DNA of 64,000 bases from Roseiarcus sp963775575 (GTDB taxonomy: Bacteria > Pseudomonadota > Alphaproteobacteria > Rhizobiales > Beijerinckiaceae). The stretch's first letter is position 1. Each line of letters opens with the position of its first letter. Below are positions 8,114 to 16,120 of the stretch, piece after piece. The stretch spans positions 33,832-97,831 of the forward strand of contig CAVZJG010000001.1 in the NCBI GenBank assembly GCA_963775575.1. Reading direction: 5' to 3'. The notes below the pieces were generated by a model. The model was not told the DNA's origin. It made no database searches and saw only the letters and a list, made by a program, of their open reading frames with translations. The translations under genes and the position numbers were made by a program.

Positions 8114-9267
8114 GTCGGCGGCCCCCCGCGGTGGCGACCGGTGATCAGGTCGCGAGACTGGTCGATCAGCACCGCCACGATGACCACCGTTCCCACGACG
8201 ATGAACTGCCAGAAGGCTTCGACGTTGAGCATCACCAGCCCCGTCGTCAGGATCGCGACGATGAGAGCCCCGATCACCGTGCCGGTGACCGTTCCCGCGC
8301 CGCCGAACATGCTGACCCCGCCGATGATCACCGCGGCGATCGAAGACAGAAGCAGAGGATCGCCGATCACCGCGGATCCCGCGGTGAAGCGCAGCGTCGA
8401 CAGGAAGCCGGCGATCCCCGCGGTCGCCGCGGAAAGCATGTAGATTTTGATGAGGTGACGGTCGACCGGAATGCCGGCGCGCTCCGCCGCCTCCATGCTG
8501 CCGCCGATGGCGTAGGTGTGACGGCCGAACTGGGTCCGGCCGAGCAGGAACATCGTGGCGGCGACGACGAAGGCGGTGGCGATGACGGGGTAGGGCAGGA
8601 TGGTGTCCATGCGGCGCAGCAGCTCGCCGCCGACCTCGGGTCGGTTGAAGAAATAGACGCCGCCGCCCTCGCCGTGGATGTAGTAGAGCAGCGCGTCGTT
8701 GCCGTAGGCGCGAACGCCGGCGGGCAGCCCAATCACCGTGGTGTTCTGCGACATCAGGTAGGCGACGCCGCGCACGATGAACGAGGTGCCGAGCGTGACG
8801 ATGAACGCCGGGACCTTGAGCTTGGCGATGATGACGCCGTTGACGAAGCCGACCGCCGCCGCGCCGGCGACGCCGGCGATCAGGCCGGCGACGACCGCGG
8901 GAAACAGCGGCGCCCCGCTATTGAACGCCCAGCGCAGGGCGAGCGCCGAGAGAACCGAGCCGAGGCTCATCACCCATCCCACCGACAAGTCGATGCCGGC
9001 GGTGATGATGACGAAGGTCTGCCCCAGTCCGAGCAGCAGCACCGGAATGATCGCGACCAGGATGTTCTGGGAATTGCGAATGGTCAGGAAATTGACGTCG
9101 CCGCCGCTGGCCAGCGGCACCGCGGCGACGAAGAACAGCACCATCAAAGCGAGGAAGAGCCACGCCCATATGCGGCTGAACAGCAGGGCGAGCCGCTGGG
9201 CCGGCGTCCGCCGCCCTGGGGGCGCCGCCTCGGCGGGCAAGGCAATTCTCGACCCGCGGTCGGTCAC
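8110..9267 (-). CDS. Sugar ABC transporter permease (CUT2/RbsC type)
   Basis: 385 residues with about 9-10 hydrophobic segments. Family motifs include GIDLSVGWVMSLGSV, VNGVIIAKLKVPAFIVTLGT and YAIGGSMEAAERAGIPVDR, typical of the BPD_transp_2 permeases of ribose/fructose-type importers. It forms the inner-membrane channel with the ATPase encoded directly downstream (4-nt overlap) and the binding protein encoded upstream. A 100-bp gap with a strong stem-loop separates it from the binding-protein gene. Confidence 0.9.
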   Translation of the reverse strand: MTDRGSRIALPAEAAPPGRRTPAQRLALLFSRIWAWLFLALMVLFFVAAVPLASGGDVNFLTIRNSQNILVAIIPVLLLGLGQTFVIITAGIDLSVGWVMSLGSVLSALALRWAFNSGAPLFPAVVAGLIAGVAGAAAVGFVNGVIIAKLKVPAFIVTLGTSFIVRGVAYLMSQNTTVIGLPAGVRAYGNDALLYYIHGEGGGVYFFNRPEVGGELLRRMDTILPYPVIATAFVVAATMFLLGRTQFGRHTYAIGGSMEAAERAGIPVDRHLIKIYMLSAATAGIAGFLSTLRFTAGSAVIGDPLLLSSIAAVIIGGVSMFGGAGTVTGTVIGALIVAILTTGLVMLNVEAFWQFIVVGTVVIVAVLIDQSRDLITGRHRGGPPT

Positions 9268-9317
9268 GTGTCGGCGTCCTCGAGATTATGCGGGAGCGAA
9301 TGGGAACCGAAAACAGA

Positions 9318-9346
9318 TCGGGGGCGCCGCGCTCGAGCGCCCCCGA
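9318..9346 (-). promoter_or_regulatory. Stem-loop between binding-protein and permease genes
   Basis: Perfect 10-bp stem TCGGGGGCGC / GCGCCCCCGA with a 9-nt loop, read on the minus strand just after the binding-protein stop and followed by TCTGTTTTC. In ABC operons such structures often act as partial terminators or 3'-end stabilisers that raise binding-protein expression above that of the membrane parts; that role here is inferred. Confidence 0.55.
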
Positions 9347-9367
9347 CTCTATTTCACTCGGACCGGT

Positions 9368-10354
9368 TCATTTGCCCGGCACTTTGTAGATGAAGCGGGC
9401 GATCTCCGGATCCTTCACGTTGTCCTTGTCGATGATGGCGAAGCCGGTTTCGACGCGGCGCGGCAGGCTCGTCACCCCCGCCGCGTCGGCGGCCGCAAAC
9501 TGCACCGCCATATAGCCCATGTCGAAGGGCTTCTGCGCCAGCACCAGGGTGACGACGCCCTTGTTCATCAGCTCGATGGCGAGCTGCGTGGCGTCGTAGG
9601 CGACGACCTGGACGTGGCCGCCGAGGCCCGCGTTGACCACCGCCGTGCCCGCGCCCTGGGCGCTGTAGACGTTGGTGCCGAACACGCCGGCGAGGTCGGG
9701 ATTGCGCTGCAGCGCCGCCGCGGTCTGCTGCGCGGCCTTGTTGGGGTCGTCGAGGTTATAGTCCGGCCCGAGCACCTTGATGTTCGGGAATTCCTTCGCC
9801 ATCGCCTCCTTGAAGCCGATCTCGCGGCCCTCGACCGAGCTGACGTTGGGGTTGGTCGAATTGATGTAGACCGTGCCCTTGCCGCCGATCGCCTTGGCGA
9901 GCCCGCGCGCTGCGATCCGGCCGCCCTCGGTGTTGTCCGAGCCGATGTAGCTGAGCGGGAACTTCACCGGGCCTTTGACGTAGTCGCTATCGCCCAGGAA
10001 CGTGTCGACGGTGATCACCTTGATGCCGGCGTCGGCCGCGGCCTTCAGCGGACCGACCATCTGATCCTTGTCGACTGGCGCGGTGATGATGTAGTTGAGG
10101 TCGCCGCGCGCGACCATCGCATCGAGGATCGGCGTCTCCGCGTCGACGCCCCACGTCGGCGGGACCTGCGTGACGACATCGACCCCGAGGTCTTTCGCCG
10201 CCACCTCGACCCCGAGTTGCATGACCTGATAGAACGGATCGACGACGCCCGGCAGAAAGCCGATCTTGATCTTCCCGGCGGCCTCCGCGCCGTGCGACGC
10301 CATGGCCAGGGCCAATCCGGCCACGACCGCAAATAACGCTGATTTACGCAGCAT
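9368..10354 (-). CDS. Sugar ABC transporter periplasmic substrate-binding protein
   Basis: 328 residues with a Sec signal peptide (MLRKSALFAVVAGLALAMASHGAEAA) followed by a type I periplasmic binding fold (KIKIGFLPGVVDPFYQVMQLG... through AAQQTAAALQRNPDLAGVFGTN). It belongs to the Peripla_BP_4 group that binds monosaccharides for CUT2 importers. I chose the ATG at 10354, which has GGGGGAG six bases upstream; an in-frame start five codons earlier would bury that site. First gene of a binding protein - permease - ATPase operon. Two 20-nt repeats with 21-bp period lie upstream. The substrate cannot be read from sequence. Confidence 0.9.
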   Translation of the reverse strand: MLRKSALFAVVAGLALAMASHGAEAAGKIKIGFLPGVVDPFYQVMQLGVEVAAKDLGVDVVTQVPPTWGVDAETPILDAMVARGDLNYIITAPVDKDQMVGPLKAAADAGIKVITVDTFLGDSDYVKGPVKFPLSYIGSDNTEGGRIAARGLAKAIGGKGTVYINSTNPNVSSVEGREIGFKEAMAKEFPNIKVLGPDYNLDDPNKAAQQTAAALQRNPDLAGVFGTNVYSAQGAGTAVVNAGLGGHVQVVAYDATQLAIELMNKGVVTLVLAQKPFDMGYMAVQFAAADAAGVTSLPRRVETGFAIIDKDNVKDPEIARFIYKVPGK

Positions 10355-10480
10355 TGTTGTCTCCCCCATCGCCGGCTTAGAGATAAGCGGCTTTCACTGA
10401 TGACGCCGCGACTGACGCGTTCACCGCCCGGCGCCGGCGCGGGCAGCGAGGCATGGTATTATGCACGGCACGGATTATTA

Positions 10481-10521
10481 AACGCAATATAAGAATGTGT
10501 CAACGCAACATGAGAATGTGT
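10481..10521. promoter_or_regulatory. Tandem 20-nt repeats upstream of the sugar importer
   Basis: 10481-10500 (AACGCAATATAAGAATGTGT) and 10502-10521 (AACGCAACATGAGAATGTGT) differ at two positions and have a 21-bp period, i.e. two helical turns, placing both on the same DNA face. They lie about 130 bp upstream of the binding-protein start in an A+T-richer patch. Likely operator or activator sites; no regulator gene for this operon is visible in the window. Confidence 0.5.
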
Positions 10522-10717
10522 GCTCTGCATTTGGTTCCCGGCGCCGATCCGGCGCCGCCTCGGGTTGCGGGGACGCGATGCGCAAGGCGACAGTTCATGA
10601 GGAGGCTTCGGTCGACTTTGCGGCTGAAGCCGATAGATATTGCATTGCGCATCACGTCCCCGGTAACTCATGCCGTAAGTCCCCGTTCCCCGCTCTCGTT
10701 CGCCGGCCCGACACGCC

Positions 10718-10931
10718 GCCCCCGCCCCTACCGCTCCGCCCCCGCGAACCGCCGCTTCACTCGCGCGACCTTGTCGGCGCCCACGCGCACGGTGACGTGG
10801 ACGCGGCCGTCTTCGCCCGTCTCGCGCGCCATCACTTCGGCGTTCTCATAGAGCCAGTGCAGCCCCTGCCCGTCATCGGGCGCGAGGTCGAGGTCGATCA
10901 GCGAGCGGCCGCTTGCGAGGCGCGTAGCGAT
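10718..10931. repeat. Distal copy of the hflX 3' end (direct repeat)
   Basis: Aligns without gaps to 13463-13676, the last about 200 bp of hflX plus 10 bp beyond its stop; by hand about 20 mismatches in 208 positions. The two copies are in the same orientation and bracket 2.5 kb of unrelated genes, as expected for an insertion at the 3' end of hflX or a recombination-driven duplication. Confidence 0.85.
10728..10931 (-). pseudogene. hflX: hflX C-terminal fragment
   Basis: Encodes only the last about 65 residues of HflX (ending DGQGLHWLYENAEVMARETG ... VARVKRRFAGAER), nearly the same as the end of the intact hflX at 13473. It lacks the GTPase domain and any sensible start, so it is a non-functional remnant. 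It marks the outer edge of the inserted PIG-L/glycosyltransferase segment. Confidence 0.85.
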
Positions 10932-11019
10932 ATGCCGCTCTTGCTTGCCGCCAGCCGGGCGCAACTCGTGAGCGCCTGATCCCGACGCGCGCCGCGCGCG
11001 CCGAAGATCGGCCTCTTTC

Positions 11020-11889
11020 TTGTATCTTGCCGATGCCCGCTATATTCAGCCGAACGTGCACATTTATCTGTCGCCCCACCACGACGACGTCTGCTTCTCC
11101 ATCGGCCACCTAGCAGGCCGGCTCGGCGGCGAGTTGGTGAACTTGTTCACGCTTAGCCGCTACGCGCCGGCTAAGGTGGGTCTCCCGGCTGACGAAGAGT
11201 CCCGGGCGGAGATCGTCAGTCAGCTGCGGCGCGAGGAGGATCAACGGTTCGTTCAGATCGCCGGGCTGGCGCGACACGACCTCGGGCTGCGTGAGCCGCC
11301 GTTGATCGGCTACGAGCCCTTCGATCTTGCTCGTCTCGACGTCGAGGTCGCCTCCCTATCGGCGACGCTCGTGCCTTACTTGCTGGCCCTGCTGCCGGCC
11401 GAAAGCGAACCGGGCGCGGCCAGCCTTTACTGCCCAATGGGCATAGGCGGACATCGCAATCACCTTTCGACCTTGTTGGCCGTAAGGGGAGCATACGACG
11501 CACTGCGCCGCCGCTGCGTCGTGTTCTTGTACGAGGACTTGCACTATGCAAGCGTCGCCAGCGTGCGAAAAGCCGGACTGCGTCGTGCGGCCCAAGTCTT
11601 TGCGGGAGCGCCACTTTGCCGCATTGTGTCGCCGCTCGATTCTTCCGACGCGGCGCGCAAGATGCAATGGATTGGGCTTTACGCCAGCCAGCACGCTCAA
11701 GCGCCGCGCCTCGGCGACTTCACGCCCGCTTCGGGCTTGGTTTCGGGCCTTCACGAAATCGTCTGGGAGGTGTCGCCGTCATTCGACGGTCAGGCGGAGA
11801 GCCCAAGGAGTTCGCGCATTCGCCGGGTTTGTTCGATGTCGTCGATCAAGGCCTTGGCCCAGAGGCTGTCGGGCTGGTTCTCGGCATAG
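11020..11889 (+). CDS. PIG-L (LmbE-like) family deacetylase
   Basis: Up to 289 residues. SPHHDDVCFSIGHLAG (residues 18 on) is the zinc-binding (A/S)PHxDD motif and GIGGHRNHLST near residue 135 supplies the third metal ligand motif; the rest follows the Rossmann-like PIG-L fold. Family members remove N-acetyl groups from GlcNAc-containing lipids, mycothiol-type conjugates or glycopeptides. Start is uncertain: TTG at 11020 or GTG at 11056, neither with a good ribosome-binding site. The last about 33 codons run antisense over the end of the neighbouring glycosyltransferase gene, suggesting loss of the original stop. Its codon use is less G+C-biased than the core genes. Confidence 0.75.
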   Translation: MYLADARYIQPNVHIYLSPHHDDVCFSIGHLAGRLGGELVNLFTLSRYAPAKVGLPADEESRAEIVSQLRREEDQRFVQIAGLARHDLGLREPPLIGYEPFDLARLDVEVASLSATLVPYLLALLPAESEPGAASLYCPMGIGGHRNHLSTLLAVRGAYDALRRRCVVFLYEDLHYASVASVRKAGLRRAAQVFAGAPLCRIVSPLDSSDAARKMQWIGLYASQHAQAPRLGDFTPASGLVSGLHEIVWEVSPSFDGQAESPRSSRIRRVCSMSSIKALAQRLSGWFSA

Positions 11890-12608
11890 GGTTTCAGCCA
11901 CTGAGGCGCTCGGGCCATGGCGACCAGCGGCAGGCCACGTCTCTGCGCCTCGGCAGCAACACTCAGATCGTCCATGTTGCACCGCCGCCACTCGGTCGGA
12001 TTGACATCGAAGCGGCTCGAAATAAAAGCGCAGGTTCCGGTCCCCACTTCGTGCACCTGGCGGGGCCGCGCTAGTCCTTGAGCGAAATGCAGCGCGTCCG
12101 CGTCGCAGACGTAGGATCGGTGCGGCGCCTTGAAGATGCGCCCATGCACCCCGACAATCGCTCGGCCATCCACACACTGCAGGCATTCGACCAGACGATC
12201 TACATAGTCCGGCGGATAGACGATGTCGTCGTCCACGATCGCCACCACCGTGGGAGCGACAAGGTCCTGAAGACAGAGAAAACGGCTGCTGGCGTGCAAA
12301 TCGCCGAGATCCTGGGCGTGGCGCACAGTGATCCGGTCGAGGCCTTGCAGGAAGATTGGCGCCGCGTCGTAGCCGTCAAGATAGACGAAGACATGATCGA
12401 CTTGGGCTTGGATCGCCGGCAGGACCTTCTCAAAGGTATCCAGGCGGCCGGGCATGGTGGCGATCGCCGCCACCCGCGGAAGGCTGGCGAAGGCGGCGCC
12501 TGACTTCGTCGCCGCGCGCCGCTGGGGTCGCCACACGGGTCGAAAGCGACCATATGCCGGAAAGCGACGCCGCCACCATTTGGTCAACGGGTTACGCGGA
12601 AGCCGCAT
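11790..12608 (-). CDS. Glycosyltransferase, GT-A fold (family 2-like)
   Basis: 272 residues. After a basic N-terminus, RVAAIATMPGRLDTFEKVLPAIQAQVDHVFVYLDGY is the start of a GT-A nucleotide-sugar domain and AIVDDDIVYPPDYVDRLVE (DDD at 126-128) is the metal-binding DXD loop. The C-terminal half (GTGTCAFISSRFDVNPTEW...NMDDLSVAAEAQRRGLPLVAM) resembles glycan-decorating transferases in surface-polysaccharide islands. Donor and acceptor unknown. Convergent and 100-bp overlapping with the PIG-L deacetylase; the pair plausibly modifies a surface glycan (deacetylation plus sugar transfer). Confidence 0.75.
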   Translation of the reverse strand: MRLPRNPLTKWWRRRFPAYGRFRPVWRPQRRAATKSGAAFASLPRVAAIATMPGRLDTFEKVLPAIQAQVDHVFVYLDGYDAAPIFLQGLDRITVRHAQDLGDLHASSRFLCLQDLVAPTVVAIVDDDIVYPPDYVDRLVECLQCVDGRAIVGVHGRIFKAPHRSYVCDADALHFAQGLARPRQVHEVGTGTCAFISSRFDVNPTEWRRCNMDDLSVAAEAQRRGLPLVAMARAPQWLKPYAENQPDSLWAKALIDDIEQTRRMRELLGLSA

Positions 12609-13029
12609 GCAATCCCCTATCGAAATCGCGCGCGTGTCCTCGGTTTGACGCGATCCGGACGTTCGTGCGATTGCGGCTCAAAAGCAAAACTCATGAGACA
12701 AGAGCGTCTCGATGGCGGCCGAACCTTCGCACAACGCAAGCCGCGCCAATTCCGTTGGCCCGTCCTCACGCAAGCCAGCGCGTCGACGATCTGCGCCGCC
12801 GAAGCCGTTGACAGCGTCAATCTTGGCATTGGCAAGGCGATCGGCCGGCGGACGACGGTCAAATGTCTCATCAACCGGCTCGAATCGGGTCTCGGGGCGC
12901 CGAAGCTTTCGGTCAGGCTATTGTCACGCGCAAGCGCTCCGCCTGTTCCGACTCGTGACCCTCGCCGTTTCGCGACGTGCGATTGGCGCGCGTTCAAGGT
13001 TCGCGGCAATCGCATGAGTCTGAGGCTGC
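12609..13029. other. Stretch between glycosyltransferase and a gene fragment
   Basis: About 420 bp. Open frames exist on both strands, but none shows family motifs, and composition (many Arg/Ser codons on either strand) looks like non-coding or decayed sequence of the inserted segment. Confidence 0.35.
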
Positions 13030-13365
13030 TCACTCGAAATCGATCCGACGTCGAAGCTGCGTCGGCCAGCGATACAAGAGGTCTCGCGCCTGTTCGAAAA
13101 TCCGATTTGCTTCGCGAACGAGCCTGCGCCGAAAATGGATCTCGCCACGGTAGATCGACGACAACAGCGCCCCTCTCTGCCTTTCCAGGGAACTCTCGAG
13201 AACCAGACCGGCAGACTGCGGGAGCGCACAGACGGCATTGTATCGCGATCGCCGGAACCAGCTGAAGAACTTTGAGGCGACCGGCGCGGATCGCTGCGGC
13301 GCCGAACATCGTGTGGTCCACCGGTTGCACCATGCGCTGCGTAAGATGACGTAGGTTTCCGCCAT
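13030..13365 (-). CDS. Hypothetical protein, possible gene remnant
   Basis: 111 residues from the ATG at 13365. The C-terminal 60 residues (LESSLERQRGALLSSIYRGEIHFRRRLVREANRIFEQARDLLYRW) form a plausible amphipathic helical segment, whereas the first 25 residues look random. This suggests the 3' part of a larger gene whose 5' end was lost where the segment joins the hflX end. Function not recognised. It lies inside the hflX-bracketed insert. Confidence 0.3.
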   Translation of the reverse strand: MAETYVILRSAWCNRWTTRCSAPQRSAPVASKFFSWFRRSRYNAVCALPQSAGLVLESSLERQRGALLSSIYRGEIHFRRRLVREANRIFEQARDLLYRWPTQLRRRIDFE

Positions 13366-13462
13366 GACTGCTGAGTCTGCCGCGTTATACCGACGCCTCA
13401 CCAAATCCCCGCCCGCTCTCACGCGCCCGCCCAGCCCGTGCTCGTCGCCAATTCGGCAACGC

Positions 13463-13676
13463 GCCCCCGCCCCTACCGCTCCGTCCCCGCGAATCGCCGC
13501 TTCACCCGCGCGACCTTGTCCGCGGCTACGCGCACGGTGACGTGGACGCGACCGTCTTCGCCCGTCTCGCGCGCCATCACTTCGGCGTTCTCGTAAAGCC
13601 AGTGCAGCCCCTGCCCGTCGCTCGCCTCGATGTCGAGCTCGATGAGCGAGCGGCCGCGCGCGAGGCGCGTCTCGAT
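13463..13676. repeat. Proximal hflX 3'-end repeat copy
   Basis: Partner of the direct repeat at 10718-10931; it is the functional 3' end of the intact hflX gene. Confidence 0.85.
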
Positions 13677-14819
13677 CGCGGCGAGAAGCGAATCGAGCCC
13701 CTCGCCGGTCAGCGCGGAAACGGCGATCGGCGCGCCCTCGCTCTGCCCCAGCGCCAGCGCGGCGCGATGGGGAGCGTCGAGCTTGTCGAGCTTGTTCCAC
13801 GCCTCGATCAATTTTTCCGCCGCTCCGGCGACGCCGAGTTCGGCAAGAATCGCCTCCACGTCTTTCGCCTGAGCGTCGGAATCGGCGTGGGCGATATCGC
13901 GCACGTGGACGATGACGTCGGCGGCGCGTACCTCTTCGAGCGTGGCGCGGAACGCCGAAATCAGCATGGTCGGCAAATCCGAGATGAAGCCGACGGTGTC
14001 GGAGAGGATCGCCGCGCCGCCGTGCGGAAATTTGATCAGCCGCATCGTCGGATCGAGGGTGGCGAACAGCATGTCGGCGGCGGCGACTTCGGCGCGGGTC
14101 AGGCGGTTGAACAAGGTCGATTTGCCGGCGTTGGTGTAGCCGACCAGCGCGACGATCGGATACGGAACGTCGGCGCGGCTGGCGCGGTGCAACGCCCGCG
14201 TCTTCTTGACCTTGTCGAGGTCGCGCTCGATGCGGACCATGCGCTCTTCGATCAGGCGGCGGTCGGTCTCGATCTGGGTTTCGCCGGGCCCGCCGAGGAA
14301 GCCGAAGCCGCCGCGCTGCCGCTCCAAGTGGGTCCAGGAGCGCACCAGGCGCGATTTCTGGTAGTCGAGATGGGCGAGCTCCACCTGCAGCGCGCCCTCG
14401 GCGGTGCGCGCGCGGCGGCCGAAGATCTCCAGGATCAGGCCGGTGCGGTCGATGACCTTGGCCTTGAACTCCTTTTCCAGATTGCGCTGCTGCACCGGCG
14501 AAAGCGCGCAGTCCATCGCCACCAGATCGATCGCGTCGGCCTCGACGCGCGCCGCGAACTCGGCGACCTTGCCCTTGCCGAGGTAGGTCGCCGGACGGAT
14601 TCCGCTCAACGGAACCAGCGCCGAGTCGACGACGGCGAGGTCGATGGCGCGCGCCAGGCCGACCGCCTCCTCGCGCCGCGCCTCGGGGCTGCGCGCGCGC
14701 AAGCGCTCGGCGACCGCCCCGCGCGAAGTCGAATGGGGACAAACGACCAGCGTCCGCGTGCGGGCCGCGACCGCTTGTTCGCGTTTGCCGAGGCGATCCT
14801 CGGCGCCGGGCTCGCTCAA
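13473..14819 (-). CDS. hflX: Ribosome-associated GTPase HflX
   Basis: 448 residues. An N-terminal HflX-specific domain (RPATYLGKGKVAEFA, DCALSPVQQRNLEKEFKAKVIDRTGLILEIF) and a Gly-rich linker GGFGFLGGPGETQIETDRR precede the G domain: G1 GYTNAGKST (227-235), G3 DTVGF and G4 NKLD. HflX binds stalled or stressed 70S ribosomes and splits them. Start at 14819 lies 7 bp after the hfq stop, so the two are co-transcribed, the standard hfq-hflX arrangement. Its 3' end is duplicated at 10728. Confidence 0.96.
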   Translation of the reverse strand: MSEPGAEDRLGKREQAVAARTRTLVVCPHSTSRGAVAERLRARSPEARREEAVGLARAIDLAVVDSALVPLSGIRPATYLGKGKVAEFAARVEADAIDLVAMDCALSPVQQRNLEKEFKAKVIDRTGLILEIFGRRARTAEGALQVELAHLDYQKSRLVRSWTHLERQRGGFGFLGGPGETQIETDRRLIEERMVRIERDLDKVKKTRALHRASRADVPYPIVALVGYTNAGKSTLFNRLTRAEVAAADMLFATLDPTMRLIKFPHGGAAILSDTVGFISDLPTMLISAFRATLEEVRAADVIVHVRDIAHADSDAQAKDVEAILAELGVAGAAEKLIEAWNKLDKLDAPHRAALALGQSEGAPIAVSALTGEGLDSLLAAIETRLARGRSLIELDIEASDGQGLHWLYENAEVMARETGEDGRVHVTVRVAADKVARVKRRFAGTER

Positions 14820-14826
14820 TGGGGTC

Positions 14827-15081
14827 TCAATGTTGCTCCGCGTCCTCTTCGGCCGCTTCGAACATGGTGATCGGGCTCGCCGGCATGATGGTCGAGATCG
14901 CGTGCTTGTAGACGAGCTGAGAATGGCCGTCGCGCCGCAGCAGAACGCAGAAATTGTCGAACCAAGTCACGAAGCCCTGCAATTTGACGCCGTTGACGAG
15001 AAAAATGGTGACCGACGTCTTGGTCTTGCGCACATGGTTGAGGAACGTGTCCTGCAAATTTTGCGTCTTTTCGCTAGGCAT
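14827..15081 (-). CDS. hfq: RNA chaperone Hfq
   Basis: 84 residues, normal length for alphaproteobacterial Hfq. Sm1 is QDTFLNHVRKTKTSVTIFLV with NGVKLQGFVTWFDNFCVLL, and Sm2 includes LVYKHAISTIMP (the YKHA RNA-binding motif). The short acidic tail EEDAEQH is typical of the group. Hexameric Hfq pairs small RNAs with mRNAs; in this lineage it also influences nitrogen regulation, fitting its position after ntrX and the aminotransferase gene. Followed by hflX at 7 bp. Confidence 0.97.
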   Translation of the reverse strand: MPSEKTQNLQDTFLNHVRKTKTSVTIFLVNGVKLQGFVTWFDNFCVLLRRDGHSQLVYKHAISTIMPASPITMFEAAEEDAEQH

Positions 15082-15236
15082 GAGTTTATCCCGCTTTGTG
15101 CGTTGCGCCGCTTGACGCGGCTATTTTGTCGAGCCGGCTCGGCGCGTCTCGCCCCCCACGCGACGCCGGCCAACCCTATAGCATTTTCGCGCCGGCGCGC
15201 CATCCGCGCGGCCGGCGAAGCGCCGAAAAAAGTCGC

Positions 15237-16094
15237 CTACGTGCGGCGGGCGAAGTCGCGGAACGCGCGCCGCAGCGCCAAGGTCAGCCTCCCCGGCCGG
15301 CCGTCGCCGATCGTGCGGCCGTCGATGGCGACGACCGGCATGGCGATGGCCATCGCGCTGGAAAAGAACGCTTCGCGCGCGCGAAAAGCCTCCTCGAGCG
15401 AAAAGGGGCGCTCCTGAAACGAAAACCCCAGGCGCTGGGCGATATCGAGCAGCTTCGCGCGGGTCACGCCGCGCAGGATCGCCCGATCGGCCTGCCGGGT
15501 GACCAGGGCGCCGTCCTCGGCGACGATCCAGGCGTTGGTCGAAGCGCCCTCGGTGACGAAGCCGTGAGCATCGACGAGCCAAGCTTCATAGGCGCCGGCC
15601 TCGCGCGCGGCCTGTTTCGCCAACACATTAGGCAGCAGTTGCAACGTCTTGATATGCGGATGCGCCCAGCGTTCGTCGGCGAGCGTCACGATTCCAACGC
15701 CGCGGCGCGCGTTGGCTTCGCCGAGCCTGGGATCGATCGATTTGGCGGCGACGACCAGCCCAGGGGCGACGCCCGCGCCGGGAAAGCCGTGATCGCGCCT
15801 GGCGACGCCGCGCGAAATCTGGATGTAGACGAGGCCGTCGCGGACGCGATTGCGCGCCACGACTTCGCGCAGGATCCGGCGCAGCGCCGGCTCGCCGACG
15901 GGAGCGGCGATCCGCAGCACCTTCAGCGAACGCTCCAGCCGCTCGAGGTGGCGGCCCTCCTCGATCAGCGCGCCGCCCTCGACCTGGCAGACCTCGTAGA
16001 CGCCGTCGCCGAACTGGAACGCGCGATCCTCGATCGAAACGGCAGCCTCGGCGAGGCGAAGGTAGCGGCCGTTGACGTAGGCGATGCGGCTCAT
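15237..16094 (-). CDS. D-amino-acid aminotransferase (class IV PLP enzyme)
   Basis: 285 residues. Class IV fold: FQFGDGVYEVCQVEGGALIEEGRHLERLERS, IQISRGVARRDHGFP, the PLP lysine in HPHIKTLQLLPNVLAKQAA (around residue 149), and the phosphate-binding EGASTNAWIV. The length and HIKT sequence fit D-alanine-type transaminases (interconversion of D-alanine and D-glutamate) better than the longer branched-chain enzymes. ATG at 16094. Its position between ntrX and hfq is conserved in Hyphomicrobiales, perhaps linking amino-nitrogen metabolism with the Ntr regulators. Confidence 0.9.
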   Translation of the reverse strand: MSRIAYVNGRYLRLAEAAVSIEDRAFQFGDGVYEVCQVEGGALIEEGRHLERLERSLKVLRIAAPVGEPALRRILREVVARNRVRDGLVYIQISRGVARRDHGFPGAGVAPGLVVAAKSIDPRLGEANARRGVGIVTLADERWAHPHIKTLQLLPNVLAKQAAREAGAYEAWLVDAHGFVTEGASTNAWIVAEDGALVTRQADRAILRGVTRAKLLDIAQRLGFSFQERPFSLEEAFRAREAFFSSAMAIAMPVVAIDGRTIGDGRPGRLTLALRRAFRDFARRT

Positions 16095-16120
16095 GCGGGG
16101 CTCGAACGGGATTCTTACGT

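Noticed and set aside
12617..13333. A 238-codon minus-strand open frame
   Set aside because: No family motif, biased composition, and competing frames on both strands; only the shorter 13030-13365 frame looks partly protein-like.
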